A stretch of DNA of 64,000 bases from Diadema setosum. Its lineage: Eukaryota; Echinodermata; Echinoidea; Diadematoida; Diadematidae. The position numbers were made by a program, and so were the translations under genes. Positions 33,851 through 44,861 of the stretch are shown here, piece after piece. The stretch's first letter is position 1, and every line of letters begins with the position of its first letter. The stretch covers positions 3,415,113-3,479,112 of the forward strand of contig NC_092706.1 in NCBI RefSeq assembly GCF_964275005.1, given 5' to 3'. Under the pieces are notes generated by a model, which saw only the letters and a program-made list of their open reading frames with translations, did not search any database and had not been told where the DNA came from.

Positions 33851-34217
33851 ACAATGATTTTTTTTTTTCTGATACGCTGTTTGTGTGTAAGTTCGTGTAT
33901 GTATGTGTGTGTGTGTGCATGTATATATATAGGCGTGCATAATTTTGTTTCACTTTGTTAAATTTGAGATGTTTTTATATTTATCAAGCAATATTTCAAT
34001 AACATCATTCATTATAAGATATCAAGTATTTTCTTCTTTCGGAGACAGACTTAAATATAAGGCTGTGCCTTCCTGCATGTCTTCTAACACTGTCAAATTG
34101 TCTTATTATGTATGACACAAAATATTTTCATATAGTAGATAGTAACACAAAATCGATACAATAATGTAACAGAGCGAAATACTGAGAAGTGAAAAAATTC
34201 TTGCTTCAAGTTTTTTT

Positions 34218-34640
34218 TTTTCATTTCATTTTCATTTCATTTTATTGTTTCTGTATGGTACAAATAATCAACTATGATCACTTTCAGAAGTATACACATG
34301 GTTCATAATAATTCAGGGCTGATTTTGCACAAGAAAGGTAAGCAAATCATTGTGACAGAGAACGGAGACAAGATAAAAGAAAAGTCAAGGTACCATACAG
34401 GAGGACCCCAGTAAGCCGAGCTTAATATTGGGACCTCATGCATAAAGAAAGAAATAAAGAGTTTTAACCAACTATCGACTTACTTAACTAAAAAAAAAAA
34501 ACTATTTCACACAACAAAACGGCCATGTACACAGGTGATGCTAAAAAGAAAAACAAAGAAGAAGGGGATAGCGATAAGGAAAGATGGTGAGAAAGAACAG
34601 GGAGAAAGAAATAGAAATCATGGAAATAGCAGCTTATTGA
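34218..34640 (-). mobile_element. Probable reversed retroelement 3' end
   Basis: A TTTCATTTCATTTTCATTTC run is followed by about 380 bp of non-coding DNA including GGAGGACCCCAGTAAGCCGAG. The layout is as at 7343 and 22284. No RT block is present. The 360 bp before it (33850-34218) hold a (TG)n and a (TA)n tract only. Confidence 0.35.
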
Positions 34641-34720
34641 CAAACTGCCCTGCGACCTTCTGATATAAACTGAACTCTAGCCATCAGGATGCCGTAAGTT
34701 CGAATCCTGCCCGAGTATGT
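34640..34720 (+). mobile_element. tRNA-derived SINE fragment
   Basis: AACTCTAGCCATCAGGATG and AAGTTCGAATCCTGCCCGAG: a B-box-like T arm, duplicate of 2880-2965 carried in the segmental unit. Confidence 0.45.
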
Positions 34721-34899
34721 ATGGCCATGATTTTGTTTTCATGGCTACTACTAAACACTGAGCAAGTCGGTGCTTATTTGCGTAGGGTATGGTATTTATG
34801 CGGGGTAATTTTCGATCAGTTGCATTAAAGATGGTATTTTGATGTACCTGTGACTTCCATGTAGGCCTTTGGGAACGGGATGATAGACAGAGTGAACAT

Positions 34900-36660
34900 C
34901 GTAAGTACATAAAGTGACTCGAAACACAACATTTACAAATGTTTGGAGTGTACTGATAGGAATCCGCACTGGCAAACAATTTGAAATTTATCTTTTTGTG
35001 AGAAGCATATTCCGTTTGAAAATGAAGATTTAGAGTTGATAGTCACAGTTTAAATCGGGCTACCGTGAACAGAGTCGATAATGTTTGGTCAAAATGTCGG
35101 TAGTCGGAGAGTTGGACTATGGCTAGACGCTAGAGCCCCAAGCATCTAGCCAGCAGCATTAAAGGGATGCCGTACAGTATTGGTCGTGTTGCATGGTGGA
35201 GATGAGAATTGGGCTTTTAACGTTTTGTGAGCAGACCAAGAAAACACTTATGAAATAGTAGAGAGCATACCATTTTAGGAGGAATTCAAAGTTTATTTGA
35301 TGAAGATCAGGTTTGGAATGACTGAAACATCCAAAAACAGAGTGAAACAAAGTGATCGTAATAAAAGGTGGGTCCCACACTTTATTAGAATCGCTCTGTT
35401 TCGGATAGGTCAGTCATTTTAAAACCAATTTTCATTGAATAAACGTTGAATTCCTCATGGAATTAAATGCTCTTTTATATTTCATAAGAGGTTTCTCATT
35501 ATCTTACCCAAAAATGTTAGAAACTTAAAATTAGGTTACAACCAATTATACGATCCCTTTAACATTAGCCTGCCGTTGGGAAGCAAAAATAATATAGGGC
35601 CTACTTAAAAACAACGTCAAGAATAACGCAAGTCATCTTCTCTATTCTCATAGAAAATTAAAAGTAAATCGTATTTCTTTTTGCTATGCTACGTAATTTG
35701 TAATGGCAGAGCAGCTGCTGGTCGCGTACAGAACATTGGCACGACGAATACGAAAATGATTCAAGTATGGGAAGGGTAATATGCAACATTCTGTCTGATA
35801 GGGTGAGAGTGGAAAAATACGTTCCTTTTTAAGTGTGGTTTGACATATTTGAGGCAATTCATTAAATAGAATATGCCCGTGAATGCAAACGAATGCATCC
35901 GTTAATTTCAAGATTTCAAAGAAGAGTTCATGTATGACAATGTGTCCAGTTGTATTTCCAATAGATTCTAATGAAGTGACTGCGTTAACATTCGTAACTC
36001 CTAACACGACCAATTAACAAGTATTGCGTTTCAGTACAATAACCCCCAAGCCAGGATTCTGCAGTTAACATGCAGACGTATTTCAGCTTCACTGCCAGCA
36101 TCGAATCAATATATACAGTTCAAAAAAAGTTATTTAATCTTCTGTATTGAGGAGCCACATACTAATGTCATTACAAACCCAATTATTGTAAAGTCGTCTT
36201 TCTAAAAACACGTTAGACCGCGGCACATCTTTCCTGCTTGTATGAAAACATGATTAGATTTTTGATGATGAGCGACTTAAAACGTCGATCGTCTGTACTG
36301 TCTGCATTCCAAAATGGAGGGGACAAAAAAGAATGGTTTAGTCTTATCAAACGCTTGAGGACTTCAGCACGACTCACAATATATGGTCATAATGACTAAG
36401 TTTATGGTCACAATGACTTTCCATGGGTGCGTGTACGTCGAAGATGTTCACGCTGAGATCAACAGGATGGATACGGTATTGCGGTTGCGACACAATTTCA
36501 TGTAAATGCGCGCTATAGCTACATACGTTTGTGGTTCAAGCACTTTCACTTTGTGTCATCATTATCTCACAAAACAAGCAATGATGCTGTAAGGATAGAC
36601 TATAACCATGAAAATTTGACAGTGAAAATATATATTCAGAGTGTTTTGCACTATCAGTGA
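34900..36660. repeat. Duplicated TRIM downstream flank, copy D
   Basis: It aligns with 3225-4179 (TRIM-A) and, further on, with 42840-43560 (TRIM-E). It carries the TTAA-flanked hairpin element at 35163-35558 that copy A lacks. Confidence 0.8.
35163..35558. mobile_element. TTAA-flanked fold-back MITE, copy 2
   Basis: TTAA at 35159-35162 and 35559-35562 flanks ends AGGGATGCCGTACAG and (reverse) AGGGATCGTATA. The two halves are inverted copies meeting at GGTGGGTCCCACAC near 35370. The unoccupied target is visible beside TRIM-A at 3477-3480 (CAGCAGCTTTAACATTAGCC). TTAA targets are used by piggyBac and Kolobok elements; a 5' purine start (AGGG) favours Kolobok. Non-autonomous. Confidence 0.85.
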
Positions 36661-36673
36661 TGAAAATTACCGT

Positions 36674-37735
36674 TCAGAAATTGTCCATTGAAAGGTGGTA
36701 GGATTCTTCGTTATCGGAGGATTCATCAGGTGATTCAATGACCGATCCGATCCGATCAATTTCATCGCCGTGTTCATTATGTGTCCCATTGATATCTTCT
36801 TCGATGTCAGCGTCCGCTTCGCTCTCAAGATCACTTGGCTCGCAACGTTCAATGGAACCAATCTCGAGAGCGCAGCTCTGGGATTGCATGCGCTTTCGGA
36901 AGTGAAGGAGCTTTATCATATTTAGTGCCTTTCGTTCTTCTCTCGTGCGCGGGATCTCGTAAATAAGGTCATCCTTTAGCTGTGTAGCCCATGACTTGAA
37001 TGAGGAGACCAGATCCACTGGGTCACAGCTTGACAGTTTTTCTCTGGCCGTATGAAGAGACTCCGACACACGTAACGTGAGCTCTTCAATGGCAGACAAC
37101 GCTGACCCGACCCCCTGATGAAAGTCTGATTTCATGGTTTCGATGGAGGAAAGCAGTCGTTCCTTCTGTTCGTCCAACTGCTTCTGGAGGATGTTATACT
37201 CGGCCATGACCTCGTCTTCTAATCGTTGCAACTCTTCGTCTCCCTCTGACTGGATATATCTCAGGGAGCTGATGTCTTCGTTGAGCTGAATTTCGTGCTC
37301 TTCTCCTTGCAAGATCAGAGCATCCATATCGGCTGTAATAATCCCGACCACTTCATCGACTACCTTTGGCGCCCTACTATGAGCATAGTGATCTCTCACG
37401 ACGCACTCACTGCACACTAGAACCTCACACTGCTCACAGTAATATTTCCTTTCACTTCTCGGGTGTTGCACACACATGTTCTCCTGTGCAGAATTGATGG
37501 CATCGAGAATATTGTTAACCATGTAATTTGGTTTCAGGGTCCACTCCAAGTCGCACATTTCTGTACTATCTCGACAATATGGACACTCCATATCCATCTC
37601 GTCCGATTGTCGCTTGTTTGATATTATGGCATTGATACATGTGTTGCAGAAAGAGTGACCGCATGGCAGCTGCCTCGCGTCCACTATCCTGTCCCGACAC
37701 ACTGGACAGGTCAAATGTTCCTCAAATGAAGCCAT
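36674..37735 (-). CDS. TRIM-D: RING/B-box/coiled-coil protein
   Basis: A single-exon gene of 353 codons from MASFEEHL. The frame stays open 17 codons further up (MRLIKTHLLSAFLSLDQ), but the internal Met is shared with A, and the TATA-like box is 88 bp above it. RING: C10, C13, C25, H27, C30, C33, C51, C54. B-box 2: C88, H91, C100, C103, C108, C111, H116, H119. The coiled coil runs about 125-270, and an acidic, serine-rich tail ends HLSMDNF. All zinc ligands are present, so E3 ubiquitin-ligase activity is expected from the family. There is no substrate domain. The C-terminal half is nearest TRIM-A, the RING half nearest TRIM-F. Confidence 0.88.
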   Translation of the reverse strand: MASFEEHLTCPVCRDRIVDARQLPCGHSFCNTCINAIISNKRQSDEMDMECPYCRDSTEMCDLEWTLKPNYMVNNILDAINSAQENMCVQHPRSERKYYCEQCEVLVCSECVVRDHYAHSRAPKVVDEVVGIITADMDALILQGEEHEIQLNEDISSLRYIQSEGDEELQRLEDEVMAEYNILQKQLDEQKERLLSSIETMKSDFHQGVGSALSAIEELTLRVSESLHTAREKLSSCDPVDLVSSFKSWATQLKDDLIYEIPRTREERKALNMIKLLHFRKRMQSQSCALEIGSIERCEPSDLESEADADIEEDINGTHNEHGDEIDRIGSVIESPDESSDNEESYHLSMDNF

Positions 37736-37822
37736 TTGGTCTAGAGATAAGAAAGCGCTAAGTAGATGTGTTTTTATCAGCCTCACTCTCTCTTCAGTGG
37801 CAAAGATCAGCAGCTGACTAGT

Positions 37823-37830
37823 TATTTATA
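37823..37830 (-). promoter_or_regulatory. TATA-like box of TRIM-D
   Basis: TATAAATA on the minus strand, 88 bp upstream of the ATG. The identical word is at exactly the same distance in E and F. It implies a 5' UTR of roughly 60 nt without an intron. Confidence 0.6.
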
Positions 37831-37890
37831 AGACCGAACTTGGTGAAATGTCCCTCAACCGCATCTGATAACTTAGCAATATAAACTGAT

Positions 37891-37965
37891 GTTGCGAAAT
37901 CTGCCTCGACAGCGTCTACACGTTTCGTTCCCTGTACGGGGGAATCCCCACACCGGATGACGTCA
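37891..37965. promoter_or_regulatory. C/EBP-like, NF-kB and CRE cluster of TRIM-D
   Basis: GTTGCGAAAT (37891-37900) resembles a C/EBP site. GGGGGAATCCCC (37938-37949) is a near-palindromic kB site. TGACGTCA (37958-37965) is a perfect CRE/ATF palindrome. The same order is kept upstream of TRIM-F, and without the CRE upstream of TRIM-E. Confidence 0.6.
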
Positions 37966-38349
37966 ACATCGTTTTTCATTGTGCGTATAAGGTCATTCCA
38001 GTGTGTATATGTACAGTACTAGTAAATATATGTGTGTCAGTTACTGGTGGCCCCAGGCCACGAAAAATTTGCACGTATGTACATTGTTTTTATGTGCTTT
38101 CCATATCCAGAAAAGTGGAGAATTACTCAGTGAGTAATAACTACACGTTTTTCAGCCAGCTGCCGGCTTGTCTGATGACGTCAGACTTTTTGTGAATAGA
38201 TGGGAGTAGCAAGTTTGATCAAATACAGTTTGATTATAGTTTAGATGCTGGTGGGTATCATATTCCATTCAAGACCTACATCTAGCAAAGTTATATACGT
38301 CTGTATATGGTAACGTTTAATGATAATGATAATAATGATAACAATAACA

Positions 38350-38627
38350 ATTATAATAGTGTCTTCTTTATCCAAGGTTGCCTTTTCAGTGTTGCCACTG
38401 CTCTACCAGAGGGCTCAGCCATTATCATTACCCTATCGTTGCCAAGTAACCAGTACCCAATTGTACACTTTTTATAGCTGGTTCGAGAGGGACTCGGTCG
38501 GTTTAAAAAAAAATAATAAAATAAAATCTTGTCCAAGGACGTGGAGCACTAAGCGGAAATCGAACTTGTGTCCTCCTCCGGGAGTCTTATCCACTGTACA
38601 AGCCAAAGCGCCAGTGATAGTCTTGAC
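38350..38627 (-). mobile_element. tRNA-derived SINE, unit X
   Basis: On the minus strand TGGCTTGTACAGTGGATAAG resembles an A box and AGTTCGATTTCCGC a B box, spaced as in a tRNA head. The body continues to about 38350. The paralogous copy is at 45270-45540. Confidence 0.5.
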
Positions 38628-38631
38628 TTAA

Positions 38632-39240
38632 AGAGGAATTCCAGTCCAAATATTAGTTAGTCTGAGAAAAAAGAGAGAAAACTTTACGAGTTCAACGGTA
38701 AACATTTGACTGAAATTTGGCTAAACACATAATAAGGAAGTTATGACATTTTGAAGTTTTGCTAATTTCTGCAATACAATTCTTGTACAGTGGATATGAA
38801 TATGCAACTGTTTGAGCTAACCGTGTCATCCCCTCACAATTTTTCATTGATCATGTACACAAAAACAACAACAACAACAACAACAACGAAAATTCAATGT
38901 GTCGGTCATTGAAGTCTAAAAGAAGACGTTATTCCTGGTTGAATTACTTCAGAAAAGTGATTAGATATGAGGATTTGGGCCTCGGGCAGTACTATGTTTG
39001 AATGAAAAACTGGACATTTCAAATTTTTTTGTACAAACTATATGGTAAGTTGTGAGGGAATGACATGCCCACTTTGCCATTTGCATATTCATATTGACTG
39101 CTCAAAAACTGTTTCCCCCCAAAATAGCGAAACTTCAAAATGTCTTAACTTTCTTATTTTTGATCAAATTTATACTCTTGAACTCGTTATATTTTACTCT
39201 TTCTTATCAGACTAACTTACATTTGGACTGGATTACCCCT
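38632..39240. mobile_element. 609-bp TTAA-flanked MITE, present only in unit X
   Basis: TTAA at 38628-38631 and 39241-39244 flanks ends AGAGGAATTCCAGTCC and (reverse) AGGGGTAATCCAGTCC. Inverted similarity continues inward (TTAGTCTGA, AACGAGTTCAA, GACATTTTGAAGTTT). The empty site is preserved in unit Y at 45543-45546 (TGACTTAAGGAGGGCAGTGG). Kolobok- or piggyBac-type target; non-coding. Confidence 0.85.
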
Positions 39241-40547
39241 TTAAGGGGGGCAGTGGAGTAAAAAAATAAAAAGATTAGATCAAAATTAAGTTGTGTAATT
39301 CTGTGGAATCTGTAAAGTTTGAGCCTTCAGAAAATACCAAATTTGTTGGGTACAGATAAGTATTTCTTTGTCTAATCAAGAATTAAGTAATCAATGTCAA
39401 GCACTTTTCTGACCAGAAGTGCTTGTTTTCAAACCAGAAGTGGATATTTTCACTCAATATCCCATCCAAAAATGAATTGTAAAAATATCTAAAAATACAA
39501 ATTTCACCCACATAGTTCCCATGTTGTTTGACTGAAATGCTGCAATCTCTCGTTCATCACGTGTTCATAATATGGGGCCATGTTTACATGCCATGCCCTG
39601 AAGACATAATACACTGTATCATGCATGGTCCCTGGAAACTTGTAAATTGCTCAAATATATTTGTTATTCAACGGAATTGCAATACTAATTTACCATCATT
39701 GTATAATAACTTCAATTGCTTATTTATCAATATTAGATTTTTCATTCTAAAGTTCCTATAACAAGAAAATAATTTATCGAAGTTTGCTGAAATTTGGATT
39801 AAATAATTCAAATTATTTGTTTTTACATGATGAACAGATTAATGATGAATTTAAAGTGTATCTGTATTGTGAACAAAAATATGCCAACAAAATATATGTC
39901 AATTAATTCTAACCAATCAATGAAAACAGCAGAATATTTTAAAAAGCCATCATTAAAATATTGCTATATCAACATAATATATGTCTTTAATTTGATTAAG
40001 TGATATGCCTCAACACCTCCGAGTAGTAGCGGTTGAAATTTTGGTTTCCAAAAATGAGAAAATTTTGCTATGTCATGTATACTTACTGTCTTTCTCTTAT
40101 TTTTTTGAATTTCTCCCCCTTTTGGTTAGCCTTTTTGGATTCCTCAGGATCTAAGCTTTCGAACAGTATATGGTTTGTAGGAAGTACCTTGTATAATTCA
40201 CAGAATATATCTAATTGATCACGGGTATCAGAAAGCATGATATATTAGCCCACTCCCCCTAAAATCTGCTCAATAACTGCATATTGATCAGAAGATATCG
40301 ACACTGAAGTGATGACACTGAAATGCTGTATGTAAAATCAGGAACGTACGTGAGTGTACAGCTGTCGCGTACTCGTTACTGAAATCTGCCAGCTCCATGT
40401 TCTCAAAGATTTTGTCATATCCATGAGGTAGATCATGAAGATTAAGTGTGAGTAGATAACATAGCTCCCTTGGTTGAGTTATGCAGTAAATTATCTCTTT
40501 AGACACTGATGTATGGTAGATGTGAATGTGCGTTGTGATATAATCTT

Positions 40548-40622
40548 CCTCTCTCTCTCTCTCCTCTCTCTCTTTCCCGACCACTCTTGCATGCATTCGT
40601 CAATAACACACACACACACACA
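40548..40622. repeat. (CT)n and (CA)n tracts
   Basis: CT repeats at 40548-40574 and CA at 40606-40621. Unit Y has a longer CA run at 47461-47492. Confidence 0.85.
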
Positions 40623-41254
40623 TTCAAACAAAGTACTATCATCTAAATAAGAATATTGAATGCTTCAAATCTCATTCAGCTATGCAGCACTACAAAAATT
40701 CATAACTTTTGAACAGATTATTATCCGATTTTTCTCAAATTTCACTGATGTGTTCTATTAATGTTGTCGGATTCACTCAACTCACATGTATATCAGTTAA
40801 ACAAACCTAAAACCTAAATTTGCGGAAATGCCCCCGTTAATGCCAGCTTGAACGTGATGTAAAATTACCCTTTAATTCTTTCAATGCACGCAAGTGTAAT
40901 ATTCGTTTGTCATCTATCAACCCACCACTATTTAGATACATAGATGGATTTTCTGCAAAGTACTATTATTTCAAATTGTATTTCAGCTGCTTTGATCAAC
41001 GAGATATAGTAATATATATATCAATCGTAATAATACTGAATGATTAAAAAAAAACAGAAAATAATCATTTGGATTCAATTTACGAGGCTGCTGCAGAGGA
41101 AATCAAATATTTATTTGTAAGGGGCCAAGGGACTGACTTCAGTAAACATCACAAGGACTAGCCATGAATGCAAAATGCCTTGATTAAGGGCATTATGCGG
41201 ATCATTTCTGCAAAAATGAAGTATGAAATAAAGGATGCAGGTAACGAAACCAAA

Positions 41255-41610
41255 ACCCACGAGTCATACAGCCCATGAGTTCGACAATAAGCAAATAAGG
41301 CCCACGAGGCTGACACATTTTAACCCCGTTTTACAATGTCGAACTCGTGGGCTGTTCTTACCTCATGTCGAACTCATGGGCCGTGTTTGCCTAGTGTCGA
41401 ACTCATGGACTATGTGACTCGTTGCCTGTATGACTCATGGACCTTTTTTTCCAGTTGTCGAACTCGTGGGCTGTATAACTCGTGGTTGTTGGTCTTGGTG
41501 GAACTCGTGGGCCCTATGACTCGTGGGTGTCGGTCTCGTGAGATAACTCCGTTCCCGAAACGTGAAGATCTCGTGGTCTAACCCGTTAGGCCACCACAGC
41601 TCTTCGATAT
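41255..41610 (-). mobile_element. SINE-like element with iterated TCGAACTCGTGGGC, unit X
   Basis: TGTCGAACTCGTGGGCTGT and variants (TCGAACTCATGGGC, GACTCGTGGGTGTCG) recur about eight times in 300 bp, with inverted CCCACGAG / CCCATGAGTTCGAC copies at the left edge. On the minus strand the right edge reads TGGTGGCCTAACGGGTTAGA, an A-box-like tRNA head, then CACGTTTCGGGAACGG. The copy in unit Y is 48110-48480. Confidence 0.5.
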
Positions 41611-41821
41611 ATTTCTCTTGATGATGATCAAAAGTCACGAATATCATCATCATCCGAAGTTGAACAATATTTATCATACTTTTAGTAATATTTACCAGGC
41701 CAATTAAAAAAAAAAAATACAGATTATGAGTTTGGTATTCAGAGCAGCAACTCTGTCAAAGAAGCGTAAATTGATGATAAGACATGCACGCTTTGTGTGT
41801 AGTAGGCTGGTGCAGTATGCA

Positions 41822-41860
41822 ATTTTCATTTCATTTAATTTCTTCTCATTTACTCACTTC
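41822..41860 (-). repeat. TTTCATTT tail, unit X
   Basis: An oligomeric TTTCATTTCATTTAATTTCT tract, shared with unit Y (48684-48725) and unit Z (56325-56350). Probable reversed retroelement tail older than the duplications. Confidence 0.3.
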
Positions 41861-42199
41861 TATCTCCAGCAGAATTATATACAGCCATAAAGACAGGGTG
41901 ATGATAACGACAAAATATTTCAAACAAATTGCATCTCCTGCAGTACTGTAATGATAAAAGGCTGTTTTTGGCACACAATCTAAACAACAGTGAGTGGATG
42001 TTGCTTGTAAGAAGAACAATTCTTACAGATACAATTACTAGTCTCTTCAGTACAGGGCCAGAATTAGGACATGAGATTAATACACCGATAAAGTGAAAAT
42101 ACTGTAATTACCATGCAAGCCTAGTTATGTAAAGATTGGATGATTTACACCATTTAGAGTGAACATGATAACTATAAGGTGAAGGGAAACACGAAAGGA

Positions 42200-42995
42200 C
42201 GTGCATATTTGGAAATGTTTGGCGTATGCTAAATGGAAATGGCAATTTGGATTTAATCTGTTTTTTAGGACCCCATTCCTCTCCAAAATGAAGATTTAGT
42301 TTGAAGGATTACCGTAAACAGTCCACACACATCAGTTACTGGTAAAGAGTAGACAGTAGTGTCCCAAACAAAATAGCCAGCCGTTGGAAAACAAAACGTT
42401 AAAAAGAACATAACGAGTAACACCTGTCACCTCCTCTTTTCGCATAGGCAGGTAAAGAGGATGGCATTCCTTTCTGCTATGTTACATAATTTGTGCTCTG
42501 ATTTGCAAGGGCAAGACAACTAGTCACAACGGAAATCAAATTATTAAAAATAGGACAGGGACAGTAATATGCGTCATTCTGTCGGGAAGGGCAAAAGTAA
42601 ATGAATCTGTTTCTTTTTAAGCATGTTCTAAAATATTTCAGGTCATGCATCAAGTGGCATCTCCCATAAATATCCTAATGCCACAAATGAATGCATCAGT
42701 GAATTTCAAGATTTTATTTCACAAACAGAAGTTTATATGTATTACAATTGAATCCGCGTATATTTCCAATGAATTCTAATAATTTCTCTGCGTTGATGAT
42801 CCTATTTTGTAACACGACAAAATAACAAATCTATCTATGTTTTATTAGGGCAATCAACTCCAAACCAGGATTCCACAGTGGACATGTCACAGCTGAATAT
42901 CAATAGTTGTAGCGGGAAAATATTGGTTTTGTAATGAATGCAGATTGACTACCAACATGGAATTGATGTAAAATATAAATAAATATATATATACT

Positions 42996-43027
<32 letters not shown>

Positions 43028-43560
43028 CACTGTAGTTATTCATCCTACTAAAATAGTGTGTCAGTAATTTTACTAGAAACTTAGTTCTTGTAAAGCCGGT
43101 TTCAAAACGAACGAACAAACAAAAGTCAGAGACACACATATCCCATCCACATGAGAACATGATAAGATTTTCCGTGGTGAGCGACTTCCACACACAGTTT
43201 GTACTGTCTACATTCCAGGTTGGAGGGAGTGACAAGAATGGTTTGGTCCTATCACACCTGCTTGAGGACTTTGCTTCGAGTCACAATGACTATCAATGGT
43301 CACAATGACTAATAAAGGATACCTGTCGAGGATGTTCACGCAGAGATGAATAATAGGATGGATACAGTACTGCGGTGGCGATATATGCGCGTTCATATCA
43401 TAGTGTGCGATATAGTTACAAAAGTTAGTTCACTCACTTTCACTTGATGTATTAATCTCCATCAAATGAGCAATGATGCTTGAAAGGATTTACCATGGAG
43501 AGCCGACTGTGAAAGACTAACGTCAAATCGTGTACATAATCTGTGATGAAAAACCAACGT
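42200..43560. repeat. Duplicated TRIM downstream flank, copy E
   Basis: Closely similar over its length to 49020-50380 (copy F) and more distantly to copies A and D. It includes a (TA)n tract at 42980-43024 not matched in copy F. Confidence 0.85.
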
Positions 43561-44640
43561 TCAGTATTCATCATCTGAAAAGGGGGGTTCCAATGAGTTG
43601 GAGTCAGTGTCTTCATCGTCATCGAAGGATTCCGGTGCTTCAGGTACCTCATTGATCCTTTCAACGTCATCGCCATTTTCATTCTGTGCCTGGTCGATGT
43701 CCTCTTGGATGCAATCGCCCGCTTCGCTCTCCAGATCGCTTGGCTCGCAATGTCCAATGGAACCAATCTCGAGCGTGCGACTTTGGGATAGCGTGCTCTT
43801 TTGGAAGTGAAGGAGCTTTACCATTTTAAGCGCCCCTTCTTCTTCCCTTGTGCTGGGTATTTCCTTCATAAGGTCAGTCTTTAGCTGTGTTACCCATGTC
43901 TTGAAGGAGGAGACGAGATCCACTGGGTTAAAGGTTGACAGTTTTTCTCTGGCTGTGCGAAGAGACTCCGAAACACGTGAAGTGAGCTCCTCATTGGCAG
44001 ACAAAGCCGAGTCCACCCCTTGCTGAATGTCTGACTTCATGGTTGCTATGGAGGAAAGCAGTCGTTCCTTCTGTTCATCCAACTGCTTCTGGAGGATGCT
44101 ATACTCGGCCATGACTTCGCCTTCTAATCGTTGCAACTCTTTATCTCCCTTTGACCGGATATTTCTCAGGGAGCTGCTGTATTTGTTAAGCTGAATTACG
44201 CGCTCTTCACCTTGCAAGATCAGAGCATCCATATCGGCTGTAATAATCCCTACCACTTCATCGACTGCTTTTGGCGCCTTACCATGAGCATAGTGATCTC
44301 TCACGACGCACTCACTGCACACTAGAACCTCACACTGCTCGCAGTAGTAATTCCTTTCACTTCTCGGGTGTTCAACACACACGTTCCCCTGTGCAGAATT
44401 GATGGCATCGAGAATGTTGTTAAGTGCGTAGTTTGGCTTCAGAGTCTTCTCCAGCTTGCTAATTCTTGTACTATCTCGACAGTACGGACACTCAAGTTCC
44501 TTCTGGTTCGATTGTCGCTTCCTTGATACCATTTCATTGATACATGTGTTGCAGAAAGAGTGACCGCATGGCAGCTGCCTCGCGTCCACTATCCTGTCCC
44601 GACACACTGGACAGGTCAAATGTTCCTCAAATGAAGCCAT
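43561..44640 (-). CDS. TRIM-E: RING/B-box/coiled-coil protein
   Basis: A single-exon gene of 359 codons from MASFEEHL (376 if the upstream MRLIKTHL start were used). The first 35 residues are identical to those of TRIM-D, and all RING (CPVC, PCGHSFCNTC, ECPYC) and B-box (CVEHP, YYCEQC, VCSEC, DHYAH) ligands are kept. The RING loop (SRKRQSNQKEL) and the RING-to-B-box linker (RISKLEKTLKPNY) instead resemble TRIM-A. The acidic tail (AQNENGDDVERINEVPEAPE, then FDDDEDTDSNS) is intact. Probable cytoplasmic E3 ligase; target unknown. Confidence 0.88.
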   Translation of the reverse strand: MASFEEHLTCPVCRDRIVDARQLPCGHSFCNTCINEMVSRKRQSNQKELECPYCRDSTRISKLEKTLKPNYALNNILDAINSAQGNVCVEHPRSERNYYCEQCEVLVCSECVVRDHYAHGKAPKAVDEVVGIITADMDALILQGEERVIQLNKYSSSLRNIRSKGDKELQRLEGEVMAEYSILQKQLDEQKERLLSSIATMKSDIQQGVDSALSANEELTSRVSESLRTAREKLSTFNPVDLVSSFKTWVTQLKTDLMKEIPSTREEEGALKMVKLLHFQKSTLSQSRTLEIGSIGHCEPSDLESEAGDCIQEDIDQAQNENGDDVERINEVPEAPESFDDDEDTDSNSLEPPFSDDEY

Positions 44641-44727
44641 TTGGTCTAGAGATAAGAAAGCGCTTAGTAGATGTGTTTTTATCAGCCTCACTCTCTCTTC
44701 AGTGGCAAGGATCAGCAGCTGACTAGC

Positions 44728-44735
44728 TATTTATA
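44728..44735 (-). promoter_or_regulatory. TATA-like box of TRIM-E
   Basis: TATAAATA on the minus strand, 88 bp upstream of the ATG, as in D and F. Confidence 0.6.
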
Positions 44736-44795
44736 TGACCGAACTTTGTGAAATCTCTCTCAACCGCGTCTGATAACTTAGCAATATAGATTGAT

Positions 44796-44861
44796 GTTGC
44801 GAAATCTGCCTCAGCAGCGTCTCAGCATTACACTTTGCGTTCCCTGTGCGGGGGAATCCCC
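44796..44861. promoter_or_regulatory. C/EBP-like and NF-kB sites of TRIM-E
   Basis: GTTGCGAAAT at 44796-44805 and GGGGGAATCCCC at 44850-44861. The CRE of D and F is replaced by TGAATTCA, so E may have lost the ATF/CREB input. Confidence 0.6.

Noticed and set aside
37741-37760. Possible splice acceptor (CTTTCTTATCTCTAG) just before the TRIM-D start
   Set aside because: It looks like an acceptor, but the TATA-like box at a fixed 88 bp gives a simple unspliced 5' UTR. Left as an alternative only.
37736-37786. N-terminal extension MRLIKTHLLSAFLSLDQ on TRIM-D (and on E and F)
   Set aside because: The frame is open, but TRIM-A has a stop there, TRIM-B starts at the equivalent Met, and the shared TATA box lies only 37 bp beyond this upstream ATG while sitting a constant 88 bp from the inner ATG.
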